From: Auanema rhodensis
Taxonomy: Eukaryota; Nematoda; Chromadorea; Rhabditida; Rhabditidae
DNA length: 64,000 nucleotides
Assembly (NCBI GenBank): GCA_964057225.1
Contig: OZ059897.1
Coordinates: forward strand, 2,728,001-2,792,000
Reading direction: 5' to 3'
Shown here one piece after another: positions 9,790 through 22,900 of this stretch (position 1 is the first letter of the stretch; every line of letters begins with the position of its first letter). The notes beneath the pieces were generated by a model, which did no database searches, had not been told where the DNA came from, and worked only from the letters and a program-made list of their open reading frames with translations. A program made the translations under genes and the position numbers.

Positions 9790-12700
9790 TTAATTTTTTC
9801 GTTGAATAACATTGTCCATCGTCTTTGCCTTGAAAAAAGAAATCTAAAAACTCCTACTTTTTGTGAAATTATGTAGAAATTTTTCTGGAAAATTTTTGTC
9901 AAAATGTTTTTGGAAGCAATGTTGAGTGTACATGGGAACTCAACATACACTAATGCATTATTTTTCAAACGATCATAACTAATTTTTGTATAGAGCGTTT
10001 CTCAATGTAGTATAGTGCATTCGATGCGGATTTTTAAGCTGCGTCGATCTGTGTTATCAGATTTGAGGTAGCTTAAAAATGCACCGAGATATCAACTGAT
10101 ATATGTTCACACTTATATCCTCGATTTTCACCCTGAAGAAATGATTTTTTCGTTGAATAACATTGTCCATCGTCTTTGTCTTGAAAAAAGAAATCTAAAA
10201 ACATCTACTTTTTGTGAAATTATTTAGAAATTTTTCGGGAAAATTTTTGTCAAAATGTTTTTGGAAGCAATGTTGAGTGCACATGGGAACTCAACATACA
10301 CTAATGCATTATTTTTCAAACGATCATAACTAATTTTTGTATAGAGCGTTTCTCAATGTCGTATAGTGCATTCGATGCGAATTTTTAAGCTGCGTTGATC
10401 TGTGTTATCTGATTTGAGTTAACTTAAAAATGCACCGAGATATCAACTGATATATGTTCACACTTATATCCTCGATTTTCACCCTGAAGAATTAATTTTT
10501 TCGTTAAATAACATTGTCCATCGCCTTTGCCTTGAAAAAAGGAATCTAAAAACATCTACTTTTTGTGAAATTATTCAGAAATTTTTCGGGAAAATTTTTG
10601 TCAAAATGTTTTTGGAAGCAATGTTGAGTGTACATGGGAACTCAACATACACTAATGCATTATTTTTCAAACGATCATAACTAATTTTTGTATAGAGCGT
10701 TTCTCAATGTAGTATAGTGCATTCGATGCGGATTTTTAAGCTGCGTCGATCTGTGTTATCAGATTTGAGTTAGCTTAAAAATGCACCGAGATATCAACTG
10801 ATATAGGTTCACACTTATATCCTCGATTTTCACCCTGAAGAAATGATTTTTTCGTTGAATAACATTGTCCATCGTCTTCGTCTTGAAAAAAAAAATCTAA
10901 AAACATCTACTTTTTGTGAAATTATTCAGAAATTTTTCGGGAAAATTTTTGTCAAAATGTTTTTGGAAGCAATGTTGAGTGTACATGGGAACTCAACATA
11001 CACTAATGCATTATTTTTCAAACGATCATAACTAATTTTTGTATAGAGCGTTTCTCAATGTAGTATAGTGCATTCGATGCGGATTTTTAAGCTGCGTTGA
11101 TCTGTGTTATCAGATTTGAGTTAACTTAAAAATGCACCGAGATATCAACTTATATAAGTTCACACTTATATCCTCGATTTTCACCCTGAAGAAATAATTT
11201 TTTCGTTGAATAACATTGTCCATCGTCTTTGCCTTGAAAAAAGAAATCTAAAAACATCTACTTTTCGTGAAATTATTTAGAAATTTTTCGGGAAAATTTT
11301 TGTCACAATGTTTTTGGAAGCAATGTTAAGTGTACATGGGAACTCAACACACACTAATGCATTATTTTTCAAACGATCATAACTAATTTTTGTATTAAGC
11401 TTTTCTCAATGTAGTATAGTGCAGTCGATGCGGATTTTTAAGCTGCGTCGATCTGTGTTATCAGATTTGCGCTAGCTTAAAAATGCTCCGAGATATCAAC
11501 TTATATAAGTTCACACTTATATCCTCGATTTTAACCCTGAAGAATTAATTTTTTCGTTGAATAACATTGTCCATCGTCTTTGCCTTGAAAAGGGAATCTA
11601 AAAACATTTACTTTTTGTGAAATTATTCAGAAATTTTTCGGGAAAATTTTTGTCAAAATGTTTTTGGAAGCAATGTTGAGTGTACATGGGAACTCAACAT
11701 ACACTAATGCATTATTTTTCAAACGATCATAACTAATTTTTGTATAGAGCGTTCCTTAATGTAGTATAGTGCATTCGATGCGGATTTTTAAGCTGCGTTG
11801 ATCTGTGTTATCAGATTTGCGCTAGCTTAAAAATGCTCCGAGATATCAACTTATATAAGTTCACACTTATATCCTCGATTTTCACCCTGAAGAATTAATT
11901 TTTTCGTTGAATAACATTGTCCATCGTCTTTGCCTTGAAAAAAGAAATCTAAAAACTCCTACTTTTTGTGAAATTATGTAGAAATTTTTCGGGAAAATTT
12001 TTGTCAAAATGTTTTTGGAAGCAATGTTGAGTGTACATGGGAACTCAACATACACTAATGCATTATTTTTCAAACGATCATAACTAATTTTTGTATAGAG
12101 CGTTTCTCAATGTAGTATAGTGCATTCGATGCGGATTTTTAAGCTGCGTCGATCTTTGTTATCAGATTTGAGGTAGCTTAAAAATGCACCGAGATATCAA
12201 CTGATATATGTTCACACTTATATCCTCAATTTTCACCCTGAAGAAATGATTTTTTCGTTGAAAAACATTGTCCATCGTATTCGTCTTGAAAAAAGGAATC
12301 TAAAAACATCTACTTTTTGTGAAATTATTTAGAAATTTTTCGGGAAAATTTTTGTCAAAATGTTTTTGGAAGCAATGTTGAGTGCACATGGGAACTCAAC
12401 ATACACTAATGCATTATTTTTCAAACGATCATAACTAATTTTTGTATAGAGCGTTTCTCAATGTAGTATAGTGCATTCGATGCGGATTTTTAAGCTGCGT
12501 CGATCTGTGATATCAGATTTGAGTTAACTTAAAAATGCACCGAGATATCAACTGATATCTGTTCACACTTATATCCTCGATTTTCACCCTGAAGAAATGA
12601 TTTTTTCGTTGAAAAACATTGTCCATCGTCTTCGTCTTGAAAAAAGGAATCTAAAAACATCTACTTTTTGTGAAATTATTTAGAAATTTTTCGGGAAAAT

Positions 12701-14386
12701 TTTTGTCAAAATGTTTTTGGAAGCAATGTTGAGTGCACATGGGAACTCAACATACACTAATGCATTATTTTTCAAACGATCATAACTAATTTTTGTATAG
12801 AGCGTTTCTCAATGTCGTATAGTGCATTCGATGCGAATTTTTAAGCTGCGTTGATCTGTGTTATCTGATTTGAGTTAACTTAAAAATGCACCGAGATATC
12901 AACTGATATAGGTTCACACTTATATCCTCGATTTTCACCCTGAAGAAATGATTTTTTCGTTGAATAACATTGTCCATAGTCTTTGTCTTGAAAAAAGAAA
13001 TCTAAAAACTCCTACTTTTTGTGAAATTATTTAGAAATTTTTCGGGAAAATTTTTGTCAAAATGTTTTTGGAAGCAATGTTGAGTGTACATGGGAACTCA
13101 ACATACACTAATGCATTATTTTTCAAACGATCATAACTAATTTTTGTATTGAGCGTTTCTCAATGTAGTATAGTGCTGTCGATGCGGATTTTTAAGCTGC
13201 GTTGATCTGTGTTATCAGATTTGAGTTAGCTTAAAAATGCACCGAGATATCAACTGATATAGGTTCACACTTATATCCTCGATTTTCACCCTGAAGAAAT
13301 GATTTTTTCGTTGAATAACATTGTCCATCGTCTTCGTCTTGAAAAAAGGAATCTAAAAACATCTACTTTTTGTGAAATTATTTAGAAATTTTTCGGGAAA
13401 ATTTTTGTCAAAATGTTTTTGGAAGCAATGTTGAGTGTACATGGGAACTCAACATACACTAATGCATTATTTTTCGAACGATCATAACTAATTTTTGTAT
13501 AGAGCGTTTCTCATTGTAGTATAGTGCATTCGATGCGGATTTTTAAGCTGCGTTGATCTGTGTTATCAGATTTGAGTTAACTTAAAAATGCACCGAGATA
13601 TCAACTGATATAGGTTCACACTTATATCCTCGATTTTCACCCTGAAGAAATGATTTTTTCGTTGAAAAACATTGTCCATCGTTTTCGTCTTGAAAAAAGG
13701 AATCTAAAAACATCTACTTTTTGTGAAATTATTTAGAAAGTTTTCGGGAAAATTTTTGTCAAAATGTTTTTGGAAGCAATGTTGAGTGTACATGGGAACT
13801 CAGCATACACTAATGCATTATTTTTCAAACGATCATAACTAATTTTTGTATGGAGCGTTTCTCAATGTAGTATAGTGCATTCGATGCGGATTTTTAAGCT
13901 GCGTTGATCTGTGTTATCAGATTTGAGTTAGCTTAAAAATGCACCGAGATATCAACTGATATAGGTTCACACTTATATCCTCGATTTTCACCCTGAAGAA
14001 ATGATTTTTTCGTTGAATAACATTGTCCATCGTCTTTGTCTTGAAAAAAGAAATCTAAAAACATCTACTTTTTGTGAAATTATTCAGAAATTTTTCGGGA
14101 AAATTTTTGTCAAAATGTTTTTGGAAGCAATGTTGAGTGTACATGGGAACTCAACATACACTAATGCATTATTTTTCAAACGATCATAACTAATTTTTGT
14201 ATAGAGCGTTTCTTAATGTAGTATAGTGCATTCGATGCGGATTTTTGAGCTGCGTCGATCTGTGATATCAGATTTGAGTTATTTTAAAAATGCACCGAGA
14301 TATCAACTGATATATGTTCTCACTTATATCCTCGATTTTCACCCTGAAGAAATGATTTTTTCGTTGAATAACATTGTCCATCGTCT

Positions 14387-15956
14387 TTGTCTTGAAAAAA
14401 GAAATCTAAAAACATCTACTTTTTGTGAAATTATTTAGAAATTTTTCGGGAAACTTTTTGTCAAAATGTTTTTGGAAGCAATGTTGAGTGTACATGGGAA
14501 CTCAACATACACTAATGCATTATTTTTCAAACGATCATAACTAAATTTTGTATAGAGCGTTTCTTAATGTAGTATAGTGCATTCGATGCGGATTTTTAAG
14601 CTGCGTTGATCTGTGTTATCAGATTTGCGCTAGCTTAAAAATGCTCCGAGATATCAACTTATATAAGTTCACACTTATATCCTCGATTTTCACCCTGAAG
14701 AATTAATTTTTTCGTTGAATAACATTGTCCATCGTCTTTGCCTTGAAAAAAGAAATATACAAACTCCTACTTTTTGTGAAATTATTTAGAAATTTTTCGG
14801 GAAAATTTTTGTCAAAATGTTTTTGGAAGCAATGTTGAGTGTACATGGGAACTCAACATACACTAATGCATTATTTTTCAAACGATCATAACTAATTTTT
14901 GTATAGAGCGTTTCTCATTGTAGTATAGTGCATTCGATGCGGATTTTTAAGCTGCGTCGATCTGTGTTATCAGATTTGCGCTAGCTTAAAAATGCTCCGA
15001 GATATCAACTTATATAAGTTCACACTTATATCCTCGATTTTCACCCTGAAGAATTAATTTTTTCGTTGAATAACATTGTCCATCGTCTTCGCCTTGAAAA
15101 AAGGAATCTAAAAACATTCACTTTTTGTGAAATTATTCAGAAATTTTTCGGGAAAATTTTTGTCAAAATGTTTTTGGAAGCAATGTTGAGTGTACATGGG
15201 AACTCAGCATACACTAATGCATTATTTTTCAAACGATCATAACTAATTTTTGTATAGAGCGTTTCTCAATGTAGTATAGTGCATTCGATGAGGATTTTTA
15301 AGCTGCGTCGATCTGTGTTATCAGATTTGAGGTAGCTTAAAAATGCACCGAGATATCAACTGATATATGTTCACACTTATATCCTCAATTTTCACCCTGA
15401 AGAAATGATTTTTTCGTTGAAAAACATTGTCCATCGTATTCGTCTTGAAAAAAAGAATCTAAAAACATCTACTTTTGTAAAATTATTTAGAAATTTTTCG
15501 GGAAAATTTTTGTCAAAATGTTTTTGGAAGCAATGTTGAGTGCACATGGGAACTCAACATACACTAATGCATTATTTTTCAAACTATCATAACTAATTTT
15601 TGTATAGAGCGTTTCTCAGTGTCCTATAGTGCATTCGATGCGAATTTTTAAGCTGCGTTGATCTGTGTTATCTCATTTGAGTTAACTTAAAAATGCACCG
15701 AGATATCAACTGATATAGGTTCACACTTATATCCTCGATTTTCACCCTGAAGAAATGATTTTTTCGTTGAAAAACATTGTCCATCGTCTTCGTCTTGAAA
15801 AAAGAAATCTAAAAACATCTACTTTTTGTGAAATTATTCAGAAATTTTTCGGGAAAATTTTTGTCAAAATGTTTTTGGAAGCAATGTTGAGTGTACATGG
15901 GAACTCAACATACACTAATGCATTATTTTTCAAACGATCATAACTAATTTTTGTAT
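14387..15956 (+). repeat. Duplicated block D1, copy 2 (matches 1-1570)
   Basis: The second copy of the block that opens the window, at an offset of 14,386 bp (41 units less five deleted bases). It leads directly into the five-unit tandem block at 15405. The preceding unit (14001-14351) has its own changes, 'atttttgagctg' near 14243 and 'gagttatttta' near 14276. Confidence 0.88.
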
Positions 15957-17158
15957 GGAGCGTTTCTCAATGTAGTATAGTGCATTCGATGCGGATTTTT
16001 AAGCTGCGTTGATCTGTGTTATCAGATTTGAGTTAGCTTAAAAATGCACCGAGATATCAGCTGATATATGTTCACACTTATATCCTGGATTTTCACCCTG
16101 AAGAAATGATTTTTTCGTTGAATAACATTGTCCATCGTCTTCGTCTTGAAAAAAGGAATCTAAAAACATCTACTTTTTGTGAAATTATTCAGAAATTTTT
16201 CGGGAAAATTTTTGTCAAAATGTTTTTGGAAGCAATGTTGAGTGTACATGGGAACTCAACATACACTAATGCATTATTTTTCAAACGATCATAACTAATT
16301 TTTGTATAGAGCGTTTCTTAATGTAGTATAGTGCATTCGATGCGGATTTTTAAGCTGCGTCGATCTGTGATATCAGATTTGAGTTAACTTAAAAATGCAC
16401 CGAGATATCAACTGATATATGTTCTCACTTATATCCTCGATTTTCACCCTGAAGAAATGATTTTTTCGTTGAATAACATTGTCCATCGTCTTTGTCTTGA
16501 AAAAAGAAATCTAAAAACATCTACTTTTTGTGAAATTATTTAGAAATTTTTCGGGAAACTTTTTGTCAAAATGTTTTTGGAAGCAATGTTGAGTGTACAT
16601 GGGAACTCAACATACACTAATGCATTATTTTTCAAACGATCATAACTAATTTTTGTATAGAGCGTTTCTCAATGTAGTATAGTGCATTCGATGCGGATTT
16701 TTAAGCTGCGTTGATCTGTGTTATCAGATTTGAGTTAGCTTAAAAATGCACCGAGATATCAACTGATATAGGTTCACACTTATATCCTCGATTTTCACCC
16801 TGAAGAATTAATTTTTTCGTTGAATAACATTGTCCATCGTCTTTGCCTTGAAAAAAGAAATCTAAAAACATCTACTTTTCGTGAAATTATTTAGAACTTT
16901 TTCGGGAAAATTTTTGTCACAATGTTTTTGGAAGCAATGTTAAGTGTACATGGGAACTCAACACACACTAATGCATTATTTTTCAAACGATCATAACTAA
17001 TTTTTGTATGGAGCGTTTCTCAATGTAGTATAGTGCATTCGATGCGGATTTTTAAGCTGCGTCGATCTGTGATATCAGATTTGAGTTAACTTAAAAATGC
17101 ACCGAGATATCAACTGATATATGTTCACACTTATATCCTCAATTTTCACCCTGAAGAA
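15405..17158 (+). repeat. Five-unit tandem block D4, copy 1 (1754 bp)
   Basis: The five units at 15405, 15755, 16106, 16457 and 16808 are repeated directly and in order at 17159-18912. Private markers shared by the copies are 'tctcagtgtcc' (15616 and about 17370), 'tatcctggatttt' (16081 and 17836) and 'tagaactttttcggg' (about 16893 and 18647). The period is 1754 bp because each copy includes one 350-bp unit. Confidence 0.92.
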
Positions 17159-18912
17159 ATGATTTTTTCGTTGAAAAACATTGTCCATCGTATTCGTCTT
17201 GAAAAAAAGAATCTAAAAACATCTACTTTTGTAAAATTATTTAGAAATTTTTCGGGAAAATTTTTGTCAAAATGTTTTTGGAAGCAATGTTGAGTGCACA
17301 TGGGAACTCAACATACACTAATGCATTATTTTTCAAACTATCATAACTAATTTTTGTATAGAGCGTTTCTCAGTGTCCTATAGTGCATTCGATGCGAATT
17401 TTTAAGCTGCGTTGATCTGTGTTATCTCATTTGAGTTAACTTAAAAATGCACCGAGATATCAACTGATATAGGTTCACACTTATATCCTCGATTTTCACC
17501 CTGAAGAAATGATTTTTTCGTTGAAAAACATTGTCCATCGTCTTCGTCTTGAAAAAAGAAATCTAAAAACATCTACTTTTTGTGAAATTATTCAGAAATT
17601 TTTCGGGAAAATTTTTGTCAAAATGTTTTTGGAAGCAATGTTGAGTGTACATGGGAACTCAACATACACTAATGCATTATTTTTCAAACGATCATAACTA
17701 ATTTTTGTATGGAGCGTTTCTCAATGTAGTATAGTGCATTCGATGCGGATTTTTAAGCTGCGTTGATCTGTGTTATCAGATTTGAGTTAGCTTAAAAATG
17801 CACCGAGATATCAGCTGATATATGTTCACACTTATATCCTGGATTTTCACCCTGAAGAAATGATTTTTTCGTTGAATAACATTGTCCATCGTCTTCGTCT
17901 TGAAAAAAGGAATCTAAAAACATCTACTTTTTGTGAAATTATTCAGAAATTTTTCGGGAAAATTTTTGTCAAAATGTTTTTGGAAGCAATGTTGAGTGTA
18001 CATGGGAACTCAACATACACTAATGCATTATTTTTCAAACGATCATAACTAATTTTTGTATAGAGCGTTTCTTAATGTAGTATAGTGCATTCGATGCGGA
18101 TTTTTAAGCTGCGTCGATCTGTGATATCAGATTTGAGTTAACTTAAAAATGCACCGAGATATCAACTGATATATGTTCTCACTTATATCCTCGATTTTCA
18201 CCCTGAAGAAATGATTTTTTCGTTGAATAACATTGTCCATCGTCTTTGTCTTGAAAAAAGAAATCTAAAAACATCTACTTTTTGTGAAATTATTTAGAAA
18301 TTTTTCGGGAAACTTTTTGTCAAAATGTTTTTGGAAGCAATGTTGAGTGTACATGGGAACTCAACATACACTAATGCATTATTTTTCAAACGATCATAAC
18401 TAATTTTTGTATAGAGCGTTTCTCAATGTAGTATAGTGCATTCGATGCGGATTTTTAAGCTGCGTTGATCTGTGTTATCAGATTTGAGTTAGCTTAAAAA
18501 TGCACCGAGATATCAACTGATATAGGTTCACACTTATATCCTCGATTTTCACCCTGAAGAATTAATTTTTTCGTTGAATAACATTGTCCATCGTCTTTGC
18601 CTTGAAAAAAGAAATCTAAAAACATCTACTTTTCGTGAAATTATTTAGAACTTTTTCGGGAAAATTTTTGTCACAATGTTTTTGGAAGCAATGTTAAGTG
18701 TACATGGGAACTCAACACACACTAATGCATTATTTTTCAAACGATCATAACTAATTTTTGTATGGAGCGTTTCTCAATGTAGTATAGTGCATTCGATGCG
18801 GATTTTTAAGCTGCGTTGATCTGTGTTATCAGATTTGAGTTAGCTTAAAAATGCACCGAGATATCAGCTGATATATGTTCACACTTATATCCTGGATTTT
18901 CACCCTGAAGAA
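17159..18912 (+). repeat. Five-unit tandem block D4, copy 2 (1754 bp)
   Basis: A direct tandem copy of 15405-17158 with the same private markers. The end of its last unit switches to the form that precedes the 'tatcctggatttt' unit, which starts a third, shorter copy at 18913. Confidence 0.92.
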
Positions 18913-19965
18913 ATGATTTTTTCGTTGAATAACATTGTCCATCGTCTTCGTCTTGAAAAAAGGAATCTAAAAACATCTACTTTTTGTGAAATTATTCAGA
19001 AATTTTTCGGGAAAATTTTTGTCAAAATGTTTTTGGAAGCAATGTTGAGTGTACATGGGAACTCAACATACACTAATGCATTATTTTTCAAACGATCATA
19101 ACTAATTTTTGTATAGAGCGTTTCTTAATGTAGTATAGTGCATTCGATGCGGATTTTTAAGCTGCGTCGATCTGTGATATCAGATTTGAGTTAACTTAAA
19201 AATGCACCGAGATATCAACTGATATATGTTCTCACTTATATCCTCGATTTTCACCCTGAAGAAATGATTTTTTCGTTGAATAACATTGTCCATCGTCTTT
19301 GTCTTGAAAAAAGAAATCTAAAAACATCTACTTTTTGTGAAATTATTTAGAAATTTTTCGGGAAACTTTTTGTCAAAATGTTTTTGGAAGCAATGTTGAG
19401 TGTACATGGGAACTCAACATACACTAATGCATTATTTTTCAAACGATCATAACTAATTTTTGTATAGAGCGTTTCTCAATGTAGTATAGTGCATTCGATG
19501 CGGATTTTTAAGCTGCGTTGATCTGTGTTATCAGATTTGAGTTAGCTTAAAAATGCACCGAGATATCAACTGATATAGGTTCACACTTATATCCTCGATT
19601 TTCACCCTGAAGAATTAATTTTTTCGTTGAATAACATTGTCCATCGTCTTTGCCTTGAAAAAAGAAATCTAAAAACATCTACTTTTCGTGAAATTATTTA
19701 GAACTTTTTCGGGAAAATTTTTGTCACAATGTTTTTGGAAGCAATGTTAAGTGTACATGGGAACTCAACACACACTAATGCATTATTTTTCAAACGATCA
19801 TAACTAATTTTTGTATTAAGCTTTTCTCAATGTAGTATAGTGCAGTCGATGCGGATTTTTAAGCTGCGTCGATCTGTATTATCAGATTTGCGCTAGCTTA
19901 AAAATGCTCCGAGATATCAACTTATATAAGTTCACACTTATATCCTCGATTTTCACCCTGAAGAA
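18913..19965 (+). repeat. Third, three-unit partial copy of block D4 (1053 bp)
   Basis: The three units at 18913, 19264 and 19615 repeat those at 17860, 18211 and 18562, including 'tatcctggatttt' just before 18913 and 'agaactttttcgg' near 19700. The first two units of the five-unit block are missing, so the local period drops from five units to three. Confidence 0.9.
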
Positions 19966-22900
19966 TTGATTTTTTCGTTGAATAACATTGTCCATCGTCT
20001 TTGCCTTGAAAAAAGGAATCTAAAAACATTTACTTTTTGTGAAATTATTCAGAAATTTTTCGGGAAAATTTTTATCAAAATGTTTTTGGAAGCAATGTTG
20101 AGTGTACATGGGAACTCAACATACACTAATGCATTATTTTTCAAACGATCATAACTAATTTTTGTATAGAGCGTTTCTCAATGTAGTATAGTGCATTCGA
20201 TGCGGATTTTTAAGCTGCGTCGATCTGTGTTATCAGATTTGAGTTAGCTTAAAAATGCACCGAGATATCAACTGATATAGGTTCACACTTATATCCTCGA
20301 TTTTCACCCTGAAGAAATGATTTTTTCGTTGAATAACATTGTCCATCGTCTTCGTCTTGAAAAAAAAAATCTAAAAACATCTACTTTTTGTGAAATTATT
20401 CAGAAATTTTTCGGGAAAATTTTTGTCAAAATGTTTTTGGAAGCAATGTTGAGTGTACATGGGAACTCAACATACACTAATGCATTATTTTTCAAACGAT
20501 CATAACTAATTTTTGTATAGAGCGTTTCTCAATGTAGTATAGTGCATTCGATGCGGATTTTTAAGCTGCGTTGATCTGTGTTATCAGATTTGAGTTAACT
20601 TAAAAATGCACCGAGATATCAACTGATATATGTTCACACTTATATCCTCGATTTTCACCCTGAAGAAATGATTTTTTCGTTGAATAACATTGTCCATCGT
20701 CTTTGCCTTGAAAAAAGAAATCTAAAAACTCCTACTTTTTGTGAAATTATTTAGAAATTTTTCGGGAAAATTTTTGTCAAAATGTTTTTGGAAGCAATGT
20801 TGAGTGTACATGGGAACTCAACATACACTAATGCATTATTTTTCAAACGATCATAACTAATTTTTGTATAGAGCGTTTCTTAATGTAGTATAGTGCATTC
20901 GATGCGGATTTTTAAGCTGCGTTGATCTGTGTTATCAGATTTGCGCTAGCTTAAAAATGCTCCGAGATATCAACTTATATAAGTTCACACTTATATCCTC
21001 GATTTTCACCCTGAAGAATTAATTTTTTCGTTGAATAACATTGTCCATCGTCTTTGCCTTGAAAAAAGAAATCTAAAAACATCTACTTTTTGTGAAATTA
21101 TTTAGAAATTTTTCGGGAAAATTTTTGTCACAATGTTTTTGGAAGCAATGTTAAGTGTACATGGGAACTCAACACACACTAATGCATTATTTTTCAAACG
21201 ATCATAACTAATTTTTGTATTAAGCTTTTCTCAATGTAGTATAGTGCAGTCGATGCGGATTTTTAAGCTGCGTCGATCTGTGTTATCAGATTTGCGCTAG
21301 CTTAAAAATGCTCCGAGATATCAACTTATATAAGTTCACACTTATATCCTCGATTTTAACCCTGAAGAATTAATTTTTTCGTTGAATAACATTGTCCATC
21401 GTCTTTGCCTTGAAAAGGGAATCTAAAAACATTTACTTTTTGTGAAATTATTCAGAAATTTTTCGGGAAAATTTTTGTCAAAATGTTTTTGGAAGCAATG
21501 TTGAGTGTACATGGGAACTCAACATACACTAATGCATTATTTTTCAAACGATCATAACTAATTTTTGTATAGAGCGTTCCTTAATGTAGTATAGTGCATT
21601 CGATGCGGATTTTTAAGCTGCGTTGATCTGTGTTATCAGATTTGCGCTAGCTTAAAAATGCTCCGAGATATCAACTTATATAAGTTCACACTTATATCCT
21701 CGATTTTCACCCTGAAGAATTAATTTTTTCGTTGAATAACATTGTCCATCGTCTTTGCCTTGAAAAAAGAAATCTAAAAACTCCTACTTTTTGTGAAATT
21801 ATGTAGAAATTTTTCTGGAAAATTTTTGTCAAAATGTTTTTGGAAGCAATGTTGAGTGTACATGGGAACTCAACATACACTAATGCATTATTTTTCAAAC
21901 GATCATAACTAATTTTTGTATAGAGCGTTTCTCAATGTAGTATAGTGCATTCGATGCGGATTTTTAAGCTGCGTCGATCTGTGTTATCAGATTTGAGGTA
22001 GCTTAAAAATGCACCGAGATATCAACTGATATATGTTCACACTTATATCCTCGATTTTCACCCTGAAGAAATGATTTTTTCGTTGAATAACATTGTCCAT
22101 CGTCTTTGTCTTGAAAAAAGAAATCTAAAAACATCTACTTTTTGTGAAATTATTTAGAAATTTTTCGGGAAAATTGTTGTCAAAATGTTTTTGGAAGCAA
22201 TGTTGAGTGCACATGGGAACTCAACATACACTAATGCATTATTTTTCAAACGATCATAACTAATTTTTGTATAGAGCGTTTCTCAATGTCGTATAGTGCA
22301 TTCGATGCGAATTTTTAAGCTGCGTTGATCTGTGTTATCTGATTTGAGTTAACTTAAAAATGCACCGAGATATCAACTGATATATGTTCACACTTATATC
22401 CTCGATTTTCACCCTGAAGAATTAATTTTTTCGTTAAATAACATTGTCCATCGCCTTTGCCTTGAAAAAAGGAATCTAAAAACATCTACTTTTTGTGAAA
22501 TTATTCAGAAATTTTTCGGGAAAATTTTTGTCAAAATGTTTTTGGAAGCAATGTTGAGTGTACATGGGAACTCAACATACACTAATGCATTATTTTTCAA
22601 ACGATCATAACTAATTTTTGTATAGAGCGTTTCTCAATGTAGTATAGTGCATTCGATGCGGATTTTTAAGCTGCGTCGATCTGTGTTATCAGATTTGAGT
22701 TAGCTTAAAAATGCACCGAGATATCAACTGATATAGGTTCACACTTATATCCTCGATTTTCACCCTGAAGAAATGATTTTTTCGTTGAATAACATTGTCC
22801 ATCGTCTTCGTCTTGAAAAAAAAAATCTAAAAACATCTACTTTTTGTGAAATTATTCAGAAATTTTTCGGGAAAATTTTTGTCAAAATGTTTTTGGAAGC

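Larger units (their letters stand above)
8037..12947 (+). repeat. Fourteen-unit block D3, copy 1 (4911 bp)
   Basis: Fourteen consecutive units match 19966-24877 in the same order at an offset of about 11,930 bp. By eye I find about seven differences in 4.9 kb: 8039 a/g, a G/A at the equivalent of 20074, 8450 t/a, a T deletion near 8560, 10246 t/g, 11266 c/t and 12559 c/a. Within the block 9089-10140 resembles 11194-12245, an internal six-unit period of 2105 bp. After 12947 the copies diverge abruptly. Confidence 0.9.

Noticed and set aside
9777-9968. A 63-codon open frame on the - strand in several units
   Set aside because: It is the complement of the same segment, open only where 'ttatgtag', 'ttattaag' or 'ttatttcg' replaces 'ttatttag' or 'ttattcag'. 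At 50137-50338 and 51892-52093 both strands are open at once, which is what chance in a low-stop segment gives. No gene is supported.
14226-14438. A 70-codon open frame spanning two units
   Set aside because: It exists only because this unit has private changes (tttttgagctg and gttatttta) that remove stops; no other unit shares it.
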